From assembly GCA_905207425.1 (NCBI GenBank), contig CAJLLB010000010.1:1-29963 (forward strand): a stretch of DNA of 29,963 bases, in the 5' to 3' direction. The translations under genes and the position numbers were made by a program. The DNA comes from an uncultured Collinsella sp. (GTDB lineage: Bacteria; Actinomycetota; Coriobacteriia; Coriobacteriales; Coriobacteriaceae). This document shows, piece by piece, positions 23,693 through 29,963 of this stretch; the first letter of the stretch is position 1; every line of letters starts with the position of its first letter. The notes under the pieces are model-generated. The model made no database searches. It saw nothing but the letters and a program-made list of their open reading frames with translations, and had not been told where the DNA came from.

Positions 23693-24205
23693 GTGGCCGA
23701 ACACGAGCACGGCTGCGGGTACGAGCACGAGCACCCGCACGGGGCGGACGGTGACGCGGGCTGCCACTGTAGTGGCTCCGGCTCCGAGCTGGTCCGTTTT
23801 TCGGTTACCGCACCCGACGACCTGCTGCGCCGTTTTGACGAGCAGATCGCGCGCCGCGGCGATGTGGCCAACCGCTCCGAGGCCGTGCGCGACCTGATTC
23901 GCGCCTCGATCGCCAAGGAGCAGATGCGCACGCCCGATGAGCATGTTATCGGGTCGCTCACCATGATCTACGACCATCACACCGGCGATCTGACGCGCCG
24001 CCTGGACGAGGTGCAGCACGACTACACCGACGAGATCGTATCGACGATGCACGTGCATTTGGATCACCACAACTGCTTGGAGATTCTGGCGCTCAAGGGT
24101 CGCGGCGAGCGCGTCTACGAACTAGCCGACCGTCTGCTGGGCCTGCGCGGCGTTAAGCACGGCGAGCTCACGTGCGCCGCCACCAAGCAGAGCCTGGGGC
24201 TGTAG
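23693..24205 (+). CDS. nikR: Nickel-responsive regulator NikR with extra His/Cys-rich N-terminus
   Basis: 170 aa from the GTG at 23693, one base after the preceding stop. Residues 33-75 form the ribbon-helix-helix DNA-binding domain (VRFSVTAPDDLLRRFD); residues 85-165 form the ACT-like nickel-binding tetramer domain. The four high-affinity ligands are conserved with E. coli spacing: H109, H120, H122, C128 (11, 2 and 6 apart). Unusually, residues 1-31 add six His, three Cys and several Glu/Asp (EHEHGCGYEHEHPHG, then GCHC), absent from the ~133-aa E. coli protein. This looks like an additional metal-binding tail. NikR with nickel represses nickel uptake or hydrogenase-related genes; the hyp genes downstream fit. 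The ribosome site is weak, implying translational coupling. Confidence 0.95.
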   Translation: MAEHEHGCGYEHEHPHGADGDAGCHCSGSGSELVRFSVTAPDDLLRRFDEQIARRGDVANRSEAVRDLIRASIAKEQMRTPDEHVIGSLTMIYDHHTGDLTRRLDEVQHDYTDEIVSTMHVHLDHHNCLEILALKGRGERVYELADRLLGLRGVKHGELTCAATKQSLGL

Positions 24206-24223
24206 CGGAATTTCCCGCAGCGC

Positions 24224-24303
24224 ACCTGCCAAAAAGGGACAGGTTTGTTTTGGCAGGTTTAGCGTTTTACCTACCAAAATAAACCTGTCCTTTTTTGGTC
24301 GGT
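24224..24303. repeat. 80-bp nested inverted repeat between nikR and hypF (palindrome copy D)
   Basis: Arms 24224-24258 and 24269-24303 are complementary over 35 nt with about five mismatches, around a 10-nt loop. Each arm is itself a hairpin (CCTGCCAAAA with TTTTGGCAGG) around GGGACAGGTTTG, so two head-to-head copies of a GGGAC-family unit make one larger stem. It ends 18 bp before the hypF start and may reduce read-through from nikR. Confidence 0.9.
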
Positions 24304-24321
24304 TTTGATGAGGGGTGTCGC

Positions 24322-26784
24322 ATGCGGCATGTGCATATTCATGTGACGGGCATTGTACAGGGCGTTGGCATGCGACCGTTTGTGTATCGCGAGGCCATGG
24401 CGCATGGCATTTGCGGATGGGTGCTCAATGCGGGCGACGGCGTGCATATCGAGGTGCACGCTCCGGCCGATGCACTCGATGCTTTTGTTGCCGCGCTTTC
24501 TGAGCATGCGCCTGCGGCAGCCCGCGTAGAGCATGTCGAGGTTGTGGACTTGGCAGCCAACGGTTGGGATGCCGCCAACGAACAGGGCTTTCGCATCGTA
24601 GCATCGCAGGACCAGACGACGCTTGTCTCGCCCGATATCGCCACCTGCAACGATTGCTTGCGCGAATTGTTCGATCCCGCCGACCGACGCTATCACTACC
24701 CCTTTATCAACTGCACTAACTGCGGGCCACGCTTTACCATCATCCGATCGTTGCCTTATGACCGAGCGGCCACGTCGATGGATTGTTTTCCCATGTGTCC
24801 CAGGTGTGCCGCGGAGTATGCCGACCCACTCGACCGGCGTTTTCACGCGCAACCCGATGCCTGCTTTGATTGCGGGCCGCATATTACGTGGCGCGAGGCT
24901 GTGAACGGCGATGCGTGCGGGAATTCGTCCGCGACACCGGCCGTCGGCACCACACGCGAGGCCAGCGACGCTATCATCGAGCGCTGCGTTGAGCTGCTGG
25001 CCAGCGGTGGCATCGTCGCCATCAAGGGCCTGGGCGGATTCCATCTATCCTGTGACGCTGCCAACGAGCAGGCGGTGGCCGAGCTGCGCCGTCGCAAGCG
25101 TCGCAGCAATAAGCCGCTTGCCGTCATGGTGCGCAGTCTTGCCGATGCCGGGCGCCTGTGCCATATCGACGATGCTGAACGCGATCTGCTCGCCGGCAGT
25201 ATCCGCCCCATCGTGCTGCTGCGCCGGCGGGCTGTTTGCGGGAACGACGGCGATTCTTCCGACGCCCTCGTACTCGCACCGTCCGTCGCGCGCGACCTGC
25301 CCGAGCTTGGCGTTATGCTCCCCTACACCCCGCTTCAGCATCTTCTGCTTGCAGCTGCCGCGTCACACGGTATGCACGCGCTCGTCATGACCAGCGGCAA
25401 CCTGAGCGAAGAGCCCATCGAGACCGATGACGATCTTGCCTGGGAGCGCCTCGTTGCCGCCGGCATTGCCGACGCGCTGCTCGGCAACGATCGAGCGATT
25501 CTCTCGCGCTATGACGATTCCGTGGTGCGCGTGGTCGACGGCGCCGTTATGCCCGTTCGCCGCGCTCGTGGATATGCACCCCAGCCGCTGCCGTTGCCGG
25601 CGCTCGACGGCGCTCCGTCCTGCGTACTCGCCTGCGGGCCGCAACAAAAGGCCACGATTACGCTCACGCGTGAAGGGACGAACGGCGAGGCGACCTGTTT
25701 TGTGTCGCAGCATATCGGCGATGTTGAAAACGGCGGGACCTTCGATGCCTGGAACACCGCGCGCACGCGCTTGGAAGATCTCTTTGATTTGGCGCCCGCC
25801 GCCTTGGCCTGCGATTTACACCCCAGCTATCTATCGGGCCAGTGGGCGCGCGAGCAGGCGCGAAAATGCAATCTGCCGCTCGTCGAGGTGCAGCACCATC
25901 ATGCGCATATCGCGAGCGTAATGGCTGAGGCTATCGCCGCGGGCCAGCTTACAACCGACGCGCGCGTCCTTGGCATCGCCTTTGACGGCACCGGCGCCGG
26001 CACCGATGGGACCATTTGGGGCGGCGAGTTTCTTGTTGCCGGCCTTGACGGCTTTGAGCGCGCCGCGCATTTGCGCACCTGGGCGCTCCCCGGTGGGGCG
26101 GCCTCCGTGCGCGACGCCCGCCGCAACGCCTTTGCCCTGCTCAGTGAGCTCGGCCTGCTCGAGCACCCAGGTGCCGCTCGGCTTTTGGACAGCCTCGACG
26201 AGCAAACACGCAGCGTGACAGCCACCATGATCGAGCGCGGCATCAACAGCCCGCGTACCAGCAGCATGGGGCGTCTCTTTGATGCCGCGACAGCGATTCT
26301 GGGTATCTGCGGCAAGGCAACCTACGAGGGCGAACCCGCCATAGAACTCGAAGCCGCCGCCTGGCGCGCGCTCGACAACGAAATCGCCCATTTTCCCGAC
26401 GACAACGCCGGCCATTTCGCATCTGGCCCATCGTGGCTGAACGGCCCCCATGTTCTGGATCAGAAAGCACTCTTTGAGGCACTTTTGGGAGGAACTGAAG
26501 CCGGAGCGCCCGCCGACAGGCTCGCACTCGGCTTCCATGTCGCCGTTACGCGCTCTTCGGCACGAATCGCACGCGAAATCTGCACGCGCGAAGGCATCGA
26601 TACCGTCGCGCTCTCGGGCGGCGTGTTCATGAACCGACTTCTGCTTCAGCTCCTCGCCCGCGAGCTCAAAAGCGCAGGCCTTACTGTCCTTGTCCCCCAC
26701 ACCGTACCCGTCAATGACGGCTGCATCGCCTACGGTCAGGCGGCAGTCGCAAGCGCTCGTCTTGCGCAGGTTGCATCGCAGTAG
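24322..26784 (+). CDS. hypF: Carbamoyltransferase HypF (NiFe-hydrogenase maturation)
   Basis: 820 aa from the ATG at 24322 (AGGGG 7 nt upstream). It makes carbamoyl-adenylate from carbamoyl phosphate and ATP and passes the group to the C-terminal Cys of HypE, the source of the cyanide ligands of the NiFe site. Domains in order: acylphosphatase (1-90; TGIVQGVGMRPFVYRE); two zinc modules with four CxxC pairs near residues 107, 131, 159 and 181; a YrdC-like ATP-binding domain (about 205-390; IVAIKGLGGFHL); and a Kae1-like carbamoyltransferase domain (about 410-815), with the metal-binding HHHAHIASV near residue 524 and GVFMNRLL near 770. All modules are present. It heads hypF-hypC-hypD-hypE on the same strand. 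Confidence 0.98.
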   Translation: MRHVHIHVTGIVQGVGMRPFVYREAMAHGICGWVLNAGDGVHIEVHAPADALDAFVAALSEHAPAAARVEHVEVVDLAANGWDAANEQGFRIVASQDQTTLVSPDIATCNDCLRELFDPADRRYHYPFINCTNCGPRFTIIRSLPYDRAATSMDCFPMCPRCAAEYADPLDRRFHAQPDACFDCGPHITWREAVNGDACGNSSATPAVGTTREASDAIIERCVELLASGGIVAIKGLGGFHLSCDAANEQAVAELRRRKRRSNKPLAVMVRSLADAGRLCHIDDAERDLLAGSIRPIVLLRRRAVCGNDGDSSDALVLAPSVARDLPELGVMLPYTPLQHLLLAAAASHGMHALVMTSGNLSEEPIETDDDLAWERLVAAGIADALLGNDRAILSRYDDSVVRVVDGAVMPVRRARGYAPQPLPLPALDGAPSCVLACGPQQKATITLTREGTNGEATCFVSQHIGDVENGGTFDAWNTARTRLEDLFDLAPAALACDLHPSYLSGQWAREQARKCNLPLVEVQHHHAHIASVMAEAIAAGQLTTDARVLGIAFDGTGAGTDGTIWGGEFLVAGLDGFERAAHLRTWALPGGAASVRDARRNAFALLSELGLLEHPGAARLLDSLDEQTRSVTATMIERGINSPRTSSMGRLFDAATAILGICGKATYEGEPAIELEAAAWRALDNEIAHFPDDNAGHFASGPSWLNGPHVLDQKALFEALLGGTEAGAPADRLALGFHVAVTRSSARIAREICTREGIDTVALSGGVFMNRLLLQLLARELKSAGLTVLVPHTVPVNDGCIAYGQAAVASARLAQVASQ

Positions 26785-26915
26785 GCTGTTCGGCCAGCCC
26801 GCAAGCCGCCGTCTCACAGGTGTAGCGCGTTTGCCCGCAGCGCCCGCGAGCGCTACCATCAACTGATGGATTATTGAGCGCCCGTCCAGCGCAAAGCGTA
26901 TAAAAGGGGAACAAT

Positions 26916-27176
26916 ATGTGCCTTGCCGTTCCCGGTAAAGTAGTCAAACGCGACGACGACCTCAAGGCCACCGTCGACATGATGGGCATCGAGCGCCCCG
27001 TGTCGCTGCGACTCGTGCCGACGGCGCAGGTTGGCGACTATATTCTCGTACACGCCGGCTTTGGCATCCAGATTGTCGACGAGCAGGAAGCACAGGAAAC
27101 GCTCGAGCTTGTTAATGCCATGTCCGAGCTGGTCGAAGAAGACCAGCTGACCACCAACCCGGCGGAGGCTTACTAG
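26916..27176 (+). CDS. hypC: Hydrogenase maturation chaperone HypC
   Basis: 86 aa; AAAAGGGG lies before the ATG. It begins MCLAVPGKV, the family signature, in which Cys2 (first residue after Met removal) carries the iron. The rest is an OB-like beta barrel and a C-terminal helix with an acidic tail. HypC works with HypD to assemble the Fe(CN)2CO group and then escorts the large-subunit precursor. Its stop codon overlaps the GTG of hypD (TAGTG), so the two partners are co-translated. A 131-bp gap separates it from hypF, with no obvious terminator. Confidence 0.97.
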   Translation: MCLAVPGKVVKRDDDLKATVDMMGIERPVSLRLVPTAQVGDYILVHAGFGIQIVDEQEAQETLELVNAMSELVEEDQLTTNPAEAY

Positions 27177-28288
27177 TGGCGCCCGAGCAGCCGGCGCGCT
27201 CCGGTATCGATTTCTCGGCATTCCGCGATCCCAAGCTGGCTCGCGAGCTCATCGAGCGCATTCATGAGCTTGTCGGCGACCGCACCATCAACCTTATGGA
27301 AGTCTGCGGCACGCATACCGTGAGCATCGGGCGCTATGGCTTTCGCTCCATTATGCCGACCGGGCTCAAGCTGCTGAGCGGCCCGGGCTGCCCCGTCTGC
27401 GTCACCGCCAACCGCGACATCGACCACGCAATCGCGCTCGCCAACATAGACGGCGCCATCATCACCACCTTTGGCGACATGATGCGCGTGCCCGGATCGT
27501 CCACCTCGCTCGCTGCACAAAAGGCGGCAGGGCGTGACATTCGCATTGTGTACTCCCCGCTCGATGCACTCGACATTGCCGAGCAAAACCCCGATCGCCC
27601 GGTTATTTTTATGGGCGTGGGCTTTGAGACCACAACGCCCACCATCGCCGCCGCCATCTTGGAGGCCGAAGCGCGCGGGCTTTTGAACTTCTCGGTCTAT
27701 TGCGCCCACAAGACCACGCCGCCGGCGTTGCGCGCCATCGCTAACGATCCCGAGACCGCCATCGACGGCTTTATCCTGCCGGGACACGTCGCCACCATCA
27801 CGGGCTTGGCGCCCTTTAGCTTTTTGGTCGACGAATTCAATACCCCGGGCGTGGTCACGGGATTTGAACCGGTCGATATCCTGCAGGGCATCTGCATGCT
27901 GGTCCAGATGGTTGTCGAGGACAGGCCGGCGATTGACAACGCCTACCGCCGTGGCGTCAACGCAGACGGCAACCCCGTGGCGCGCCAGCTGGTCGAGCAG
28001 GTGTTTGAGCCATGCGACACCACGTGGCGCGGGCTGGGGCCGATTGCCAACTCGGGCCTTTCCATCCGCCCCGAGTTCTCGCGCTTTGATGCCCGCGTTC
28101 GCTTTGACGTGCCCGTTGAGCCGACGGTTGAGCCGCGCGGATGCCGCTGCGGCGACGTGCTGCGCGGAGCCATTACGCCGAGCAGCTGCCCGCTCTTTGG
28201 CCGCACCTGCACGCCCGAGCACCCCGTCGGCCCGTGCATGGTGAGTTCCGAAGGCAGCTGCGCGGCGTGCTACCGTTACCGAGTCTAG
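27176..28288 (+). CDS. hypD: Hydrogenase maturation iron-sulfur protein HypD
   Basis: 370 aa from the GTG at 27176, which overlaps the hypC stop. HypD is the scaffold on which iron receives its CO and two cyanide ligands, together with HypC and HypE. Family motifs are seen in order: MEVCGTHT with the redox Cys near residue 43, GPGCPVC with two Cys near 74 and 77, GFETTTP, HKTTPPA, LPGHVATITG and GFEPVDIL. The C-terminal [4Fe-4S] region follows, with GCRCGD, a Cys in SSCPLFGRTC, GPCMVS and CAACYRY. An internal alternative ATG is not needed. Length matches the family. Confidence 0.98.
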   Translation: MAPEQPARSGIDFSAFRDPKLARELIERIHELVGDRTINLMEVCGTHTVSIGRYGFRSIMPTGLKLLSGPGCPVCVTANRDIDHAIALANIDGAIITTFGDMMRVPGSSTSLAAQKAAGRDIRIVYSPLDALDIAEQNPDRPVIFMGVGFETTTPTIAAAILEAEARGLLNFSVYCAHKTTPPALRAIANDPETAIDGFILPGHVATITGLAPFSFLVDEFNTPGVVTGFEPVDILQGICMLVQMVVEDRPAIDNAYRRGVNADGNPVARQLVEQVFEPCDTTWRGLGPIANSGLSIRPEFSRFDARVRFDVPVEPTVEPRGCRCGDVLRGAITPSSCPLFGRTCTPEHPVGPCMVSSEGSCAACYRYRV

Positions 28289-28336
28289 CCCGAACGCCCC
28301 CGCGCACTGACACCTCCCACGATTGGAGTTTTGGAT

Positions 28337-29371
28337 ATGTCCCATAGCATCACCGATAGCACCGTCCTGTTGGGCCACGGCTCCGGCGGACAGATGATGA
28401 AGCGCATCATCGATGAGGTCTTTTTAGATGCCTTTGGTTCGCCCGAGCTGCTCGAAGGCAACGATGCCGGCGTCGCCGCGCTGCCCGCGAGCGGGCGCAT
28501 CGCCATGTCGACCGACAGCTTTGTAGTCTCGCCGCAGTTCTTCCCCGGTGGCAACATCGGCCGCCTCGCCGTGTGCGGAACCGTTAACGATGTCGCGACC
28601 TCGGGCGCCAACGTGCGCTACCTGTCGTGCGGCTTTATCCTTGAAGAGGGCTATCCCATGGATAAGCTCCGCCAGATTGTGCAGACGATGGCCGAGACGG
28701 CGCACGAGGCGGGCGTGTCCATAATCACGGGCGACACCAAGGTGGTCGAGCGAGGCCACGGAGACGGCGTCTACATCGCGATCTCCGGCATCGGCGAAAA
28801 GATCTCGGAGGGCACGATCTCGGGGCGCGCCGCACGTCCCGGCGACGCCGTGCTCATCTCGGGCACCATGGGCGACCACGGCACCGCCATCCTCTCCTTC
28901 CGCGAAGGCATGAGCTTCGGCACGACCGTCGAGAGCGACTGCGCACCATTGAACGAAATGGTCGAGGCGGTCCTTTCCGCCGCCCCGCACGTCCACGTGC
29001 TGCGCGATCCGACCCGCGGAGGCCTTGCCGCCACACTCAACGAAATCGCCTCCCAGAGCAACGTTGGGATCCTTCTTGAGGAGAGCACCGTGCCCGTGCG
29101 CCCCGAAGTCCGGAGCGCCTGCGAATTCCTCGGACTCGATCCGCTATACGTCGCCAACGAAGGCAAGATGATCGTGATCGTCCCCGAAGACGAGGCCGAC
29201 GCGGCGCTCGCCGCCATGCGCGTCTCGCCCTATGGCGAGAACGCCGCAAGGATCGGTCGCGTGACGGACGACTCTGACGTCCCAGTCGGCATGGTCGAGA
29301 TGGTCACCCTCATGGGCGGACGCCGGACCGTCGACTGGCTCGCGGGCGAGCAGCTTCCGCGAATCTGCTGA
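28337..29371 (+). CDS. hypE: Hydrogenase maturation dehydratase HypE
   Basis: 344 aa from the ATG at 28337 (TTGGAG 8 nt upstream; an in-frame TTG at 28331 overlaps that site too closely). HypE uses ATP to dehydrate the thiocarboxamide that HypF places on its C-terminal Cys, giving a thiocyanate whose cyanide goes to iron on HypC-HypD. It is a PurM/AIR-synthetase-like fold: LLGHGSGGQMM near the start, DAGVA, STDSFVVSPQFFPGG, GTVNDVATSGA, ITGDTKVVERG and RDPTRGGLAATLNEIA. The chain ends LPRIC, the required terminal Cys. The terminator at 29390-29434 closes the hyp cluster; hypA and hypB are absent from this window. Confidence 0.98.
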   Translation: MSHSITDSTVLLGHGSGGQMMKRIIDEVFLDAFGSPELLEGNDAGVAALPASGRIAMSTDSFVVSPQFFPGGNIGRLAVCGTVNDVATSGANVRYLSCGFILEEGYPMDKLRQIVQTMAETAHEAGVSIITGDTKVVERGHGDGVYIAISGIGEKISEGTISGRAARPGDAVLISGTMGDHGTAILSFREGMSFGTTVESDCAPLNEMVEAVLSAAPHVHVLRDPTRGGLAATLNEIASQSNVGILLEESTVPVRPEVRSACEFLGLDPLYVANEGKMIVIVPEDEADAALAAMRVSPYGENAARIGRVTDDSDVPVGMVEMVTLMGGRRTVDWLAGEQLPRIC

Positions 29372-29389
29372 GCCCAAGGAAGTCTCTGA

Positions 29390-29434
29390 AGCCCTGCGGG
29401 ACGCACGTTCGAGCCGCCGCAGGGCTCTTTTTTT
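29390..29434 (+). terminator. Rho-independent terminator of the hyp cluster
   Basis: AGCCCTGCGG (29390-29399) and CCGCAGGGCT (29417-29426) form a perfect 10-bp stem with a 17-nt loop, followed by C and seven T (29428-29434), 19 nt past the hypE stop. Confidence 0.93.
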
Positions 29435-29760
29435 GGGGAAAACTTGATGCGCGTCAAATGAATTGCAGAATTCCGGAAGGTTGTTTCAGGCCTTAAATTG
29501 GTAGCAGCTTGTAAATTCTTGGGTCTTTCTGCAGGGTCGCAAAGGTGTCTCGGCCGGTCCGACGGTTCCGTAATGGCGGAAAACCCTCGCAAATCTACGC
29601 AGAAATGCGGAAGAAATGCTCGAAATCGGCTCCTGACCACGCTTTCGGGCGAAAATGCCTGCCCTTTTTTCGGAAAAATTGCAAGAGGGGGCGGGCATCG
29701 TTCGCAGGCCCCGAAGCCCTTCGGATCCGTTGGAGGGCAATCGCTGCGGCGAGAAGACTT

Positions 29761-29769
29761 TGCTATGAT
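29761..29769 (+). promoter_or_regulatory. Extended -10 promoter of the HU gene
   Basis: TGCTATGAT at 29761-29769 is a near-perfect extended -10 (TGn plus TATAAT with one change). No good -35 is seen 17 bp upstream, which is usual for extended -10 promoters. Transcription would start near 29776, giving a leader of about 108 nt. Confidence 0.65.
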
Positions 29770-29787
29770 TGTGCCCAAGTCGAGCTC

Positions 29788-29867
29788 GGGTCCCTTTCCG
29801 TGTTCGACTCGGTATTCGGGCCCTGTCCGTCAGGAGGACGGGCCGCACTATCGGGACTCACGGTCCC
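29788..29867 (+). promoter_or_regulatory. Structured leader of the HU mRNA
   Basis: GGCCC-T-GTCC (29819-29828) pairs with GGACGGGCC (29836-29844). GGGAC (29853-29857) pairs with GTCCC (29863-29867), ending 3 nt before the AGGAG ribosome site (29871-29875). GGGTCC at 29788-29793 could instead pair with GGGCCC (29818-29823), competing with the first hairpin. Alternative folds so near the ribosome site suggest translational control, unproven. Confidence 0.45.
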
Positions 29868-29883
29868 TTCAGGAGTCATTGAA

Positions 29884-29963
29884 ATGAACAAGTCCGAATT
29901 TATCACCGCCCTCCAGGCCAAGACCGGTCTCGCCAAGGCCGACGTGACGAAGCTCGTCAACGC
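29884..29963 (+). CDS. HU-family DNA-binding protein, 3' end cut by window
   Basis: Only the first 26 residues are visible (MNKSEFITALQAKTGL then AKADVTKLVN). This is the helix-turn-helix arm start typical of HU/IHF nucleoid proteins, where a short helix pair precedes the beta-arm DNA-binding region, here missing. HU bends and compacts DNA as a dimer. AGGAG lies 8 nt before the ATG at 29884. It is preceded by its own promoter and a structured leader, so it is transcribed separately from the hyp cluster. The HU versus IHF distinction cannot be made from this fragment. Confidence 0.92.
   Translation, partial: MNKSEFITALQAKTGLAKADVTKLVN

Larger units (their letters stand above)
29372..29883. 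other. 512-bp region between hypE and the HU gene
   Basis: The first part holds the hyp terminator. From 29435 to about 29755 I see no gene, repeat or RNA: a frame spanning 29498-29887 runs through promoter, leader and HU start and has no ribosome site. The last 120 bp hold an extended -10 promoter (29761-29769) and a structured leader (29788-29867). Confidence 0.75.

Noticed and set aside
25831..26862. 343-codon open frame on the minus strand over hypF
   Set aside because: Antisense to the conserved Kae1-like domain of hypF.
29498..29887. 129-codon plus-strand frame before the HU gene
   Set aside because: It covers the HU promoter, leader and start codon, and has no ribosome site.

Overview
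The window is high-GC, densely packed bacterial chromosome. Three things point to a gut actinobacterium of the class Coriobacteriia, most likely Collinsella or a close relative: an actinobacterial-style dnaK-grpE-dnaJ-hspR operon, a separate clpB, and anaerobic-type metabolism (clostridial ferredoxin, NiFe-hydrogenase maturation genes, oxygen-sensitive quinolinate synthase). The genus is my inference from gene content and style; no rRNA is present to confirm it.

Layout. 1-890: 3' part of a polytopic membrane protein. 1126-2622: large single-pass surface protein with an acidic cytoplasmic tail. 2755-5711 (minus): a small Pro/Lys-rich protein and clpB. 5712-6158: clpB control region with a three-copy tandem array of dyads. 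6159-7731: two divergent small membrane-anchored proteins of unknown function. 7997-10297 (minus): a single-chain aconitase-family hydratase. 10687-15019 (minus): the dnaK-grpE-dnaJ-hspR chaperone operon, closed by a strong terminator nested inside a longer inverted repeat. 15020-15676: long intergenic region with a 62-bp tandem repeat and an orphan terminator-like hairpin. 15677-15862: 2[4Fe-4S] ferredoxin. 15955-19822 (minus): the NAD biosynthesis operon nadA-nadB-nadC-niaR with a clear operator/promoter upstream. 20115-22114: LytTR response regulator and its GHKL sensor kinase. 22179-22754 (minus): a protein that looks like a degenerate uracil-DNA-glycosylase-fold protein. 22891-23211: thioredoxin. 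23443-29371: a nickel/hydrogenase block (a small His-bearing helical protein, NikR with an extra His/Cys-rich N-terminus, hypF, hypC, hypD, hypE). 29884-end: start of an HU-family DNA-binding protein behind a structured leader.

How the genes work together. The heat-shock genes form one regulon: clpB and dnaK share an almost identical 27-bp promoter-overlapping motif, and the obvious candidate regulator, HspR, is the last gene of the dnaK operon. The NAD genes make nicotinate mononucleotide de novo from aspartate and dihydroxyacetone phosphate, and the co-transcribed NiaR probably represses them through a dyad that covers the nadA promoter. NikR and the 82-aa protein sit directly before the Hyp genes that build the Fe(CN)2CO part of NiFe hydrogenases, so nickel sensing and hydrogenase assembly are physically linked; hypA, hypB and the hydrogenase itself are not in this window.

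A second theme is intergenic palindromes. At least six hairpins carry a shared GGGAC core but have quite different, self-complementary arms (2664-2730, 6116-6150, 6918-6952, 10473-10497, 18759-18793, 24224-24303), plus a decayed copy at 7786-7820. They look like a family of REP-type or miniature mobile repeats. No tRNA, rRNA, CRISPR array or transposase gene was seen.
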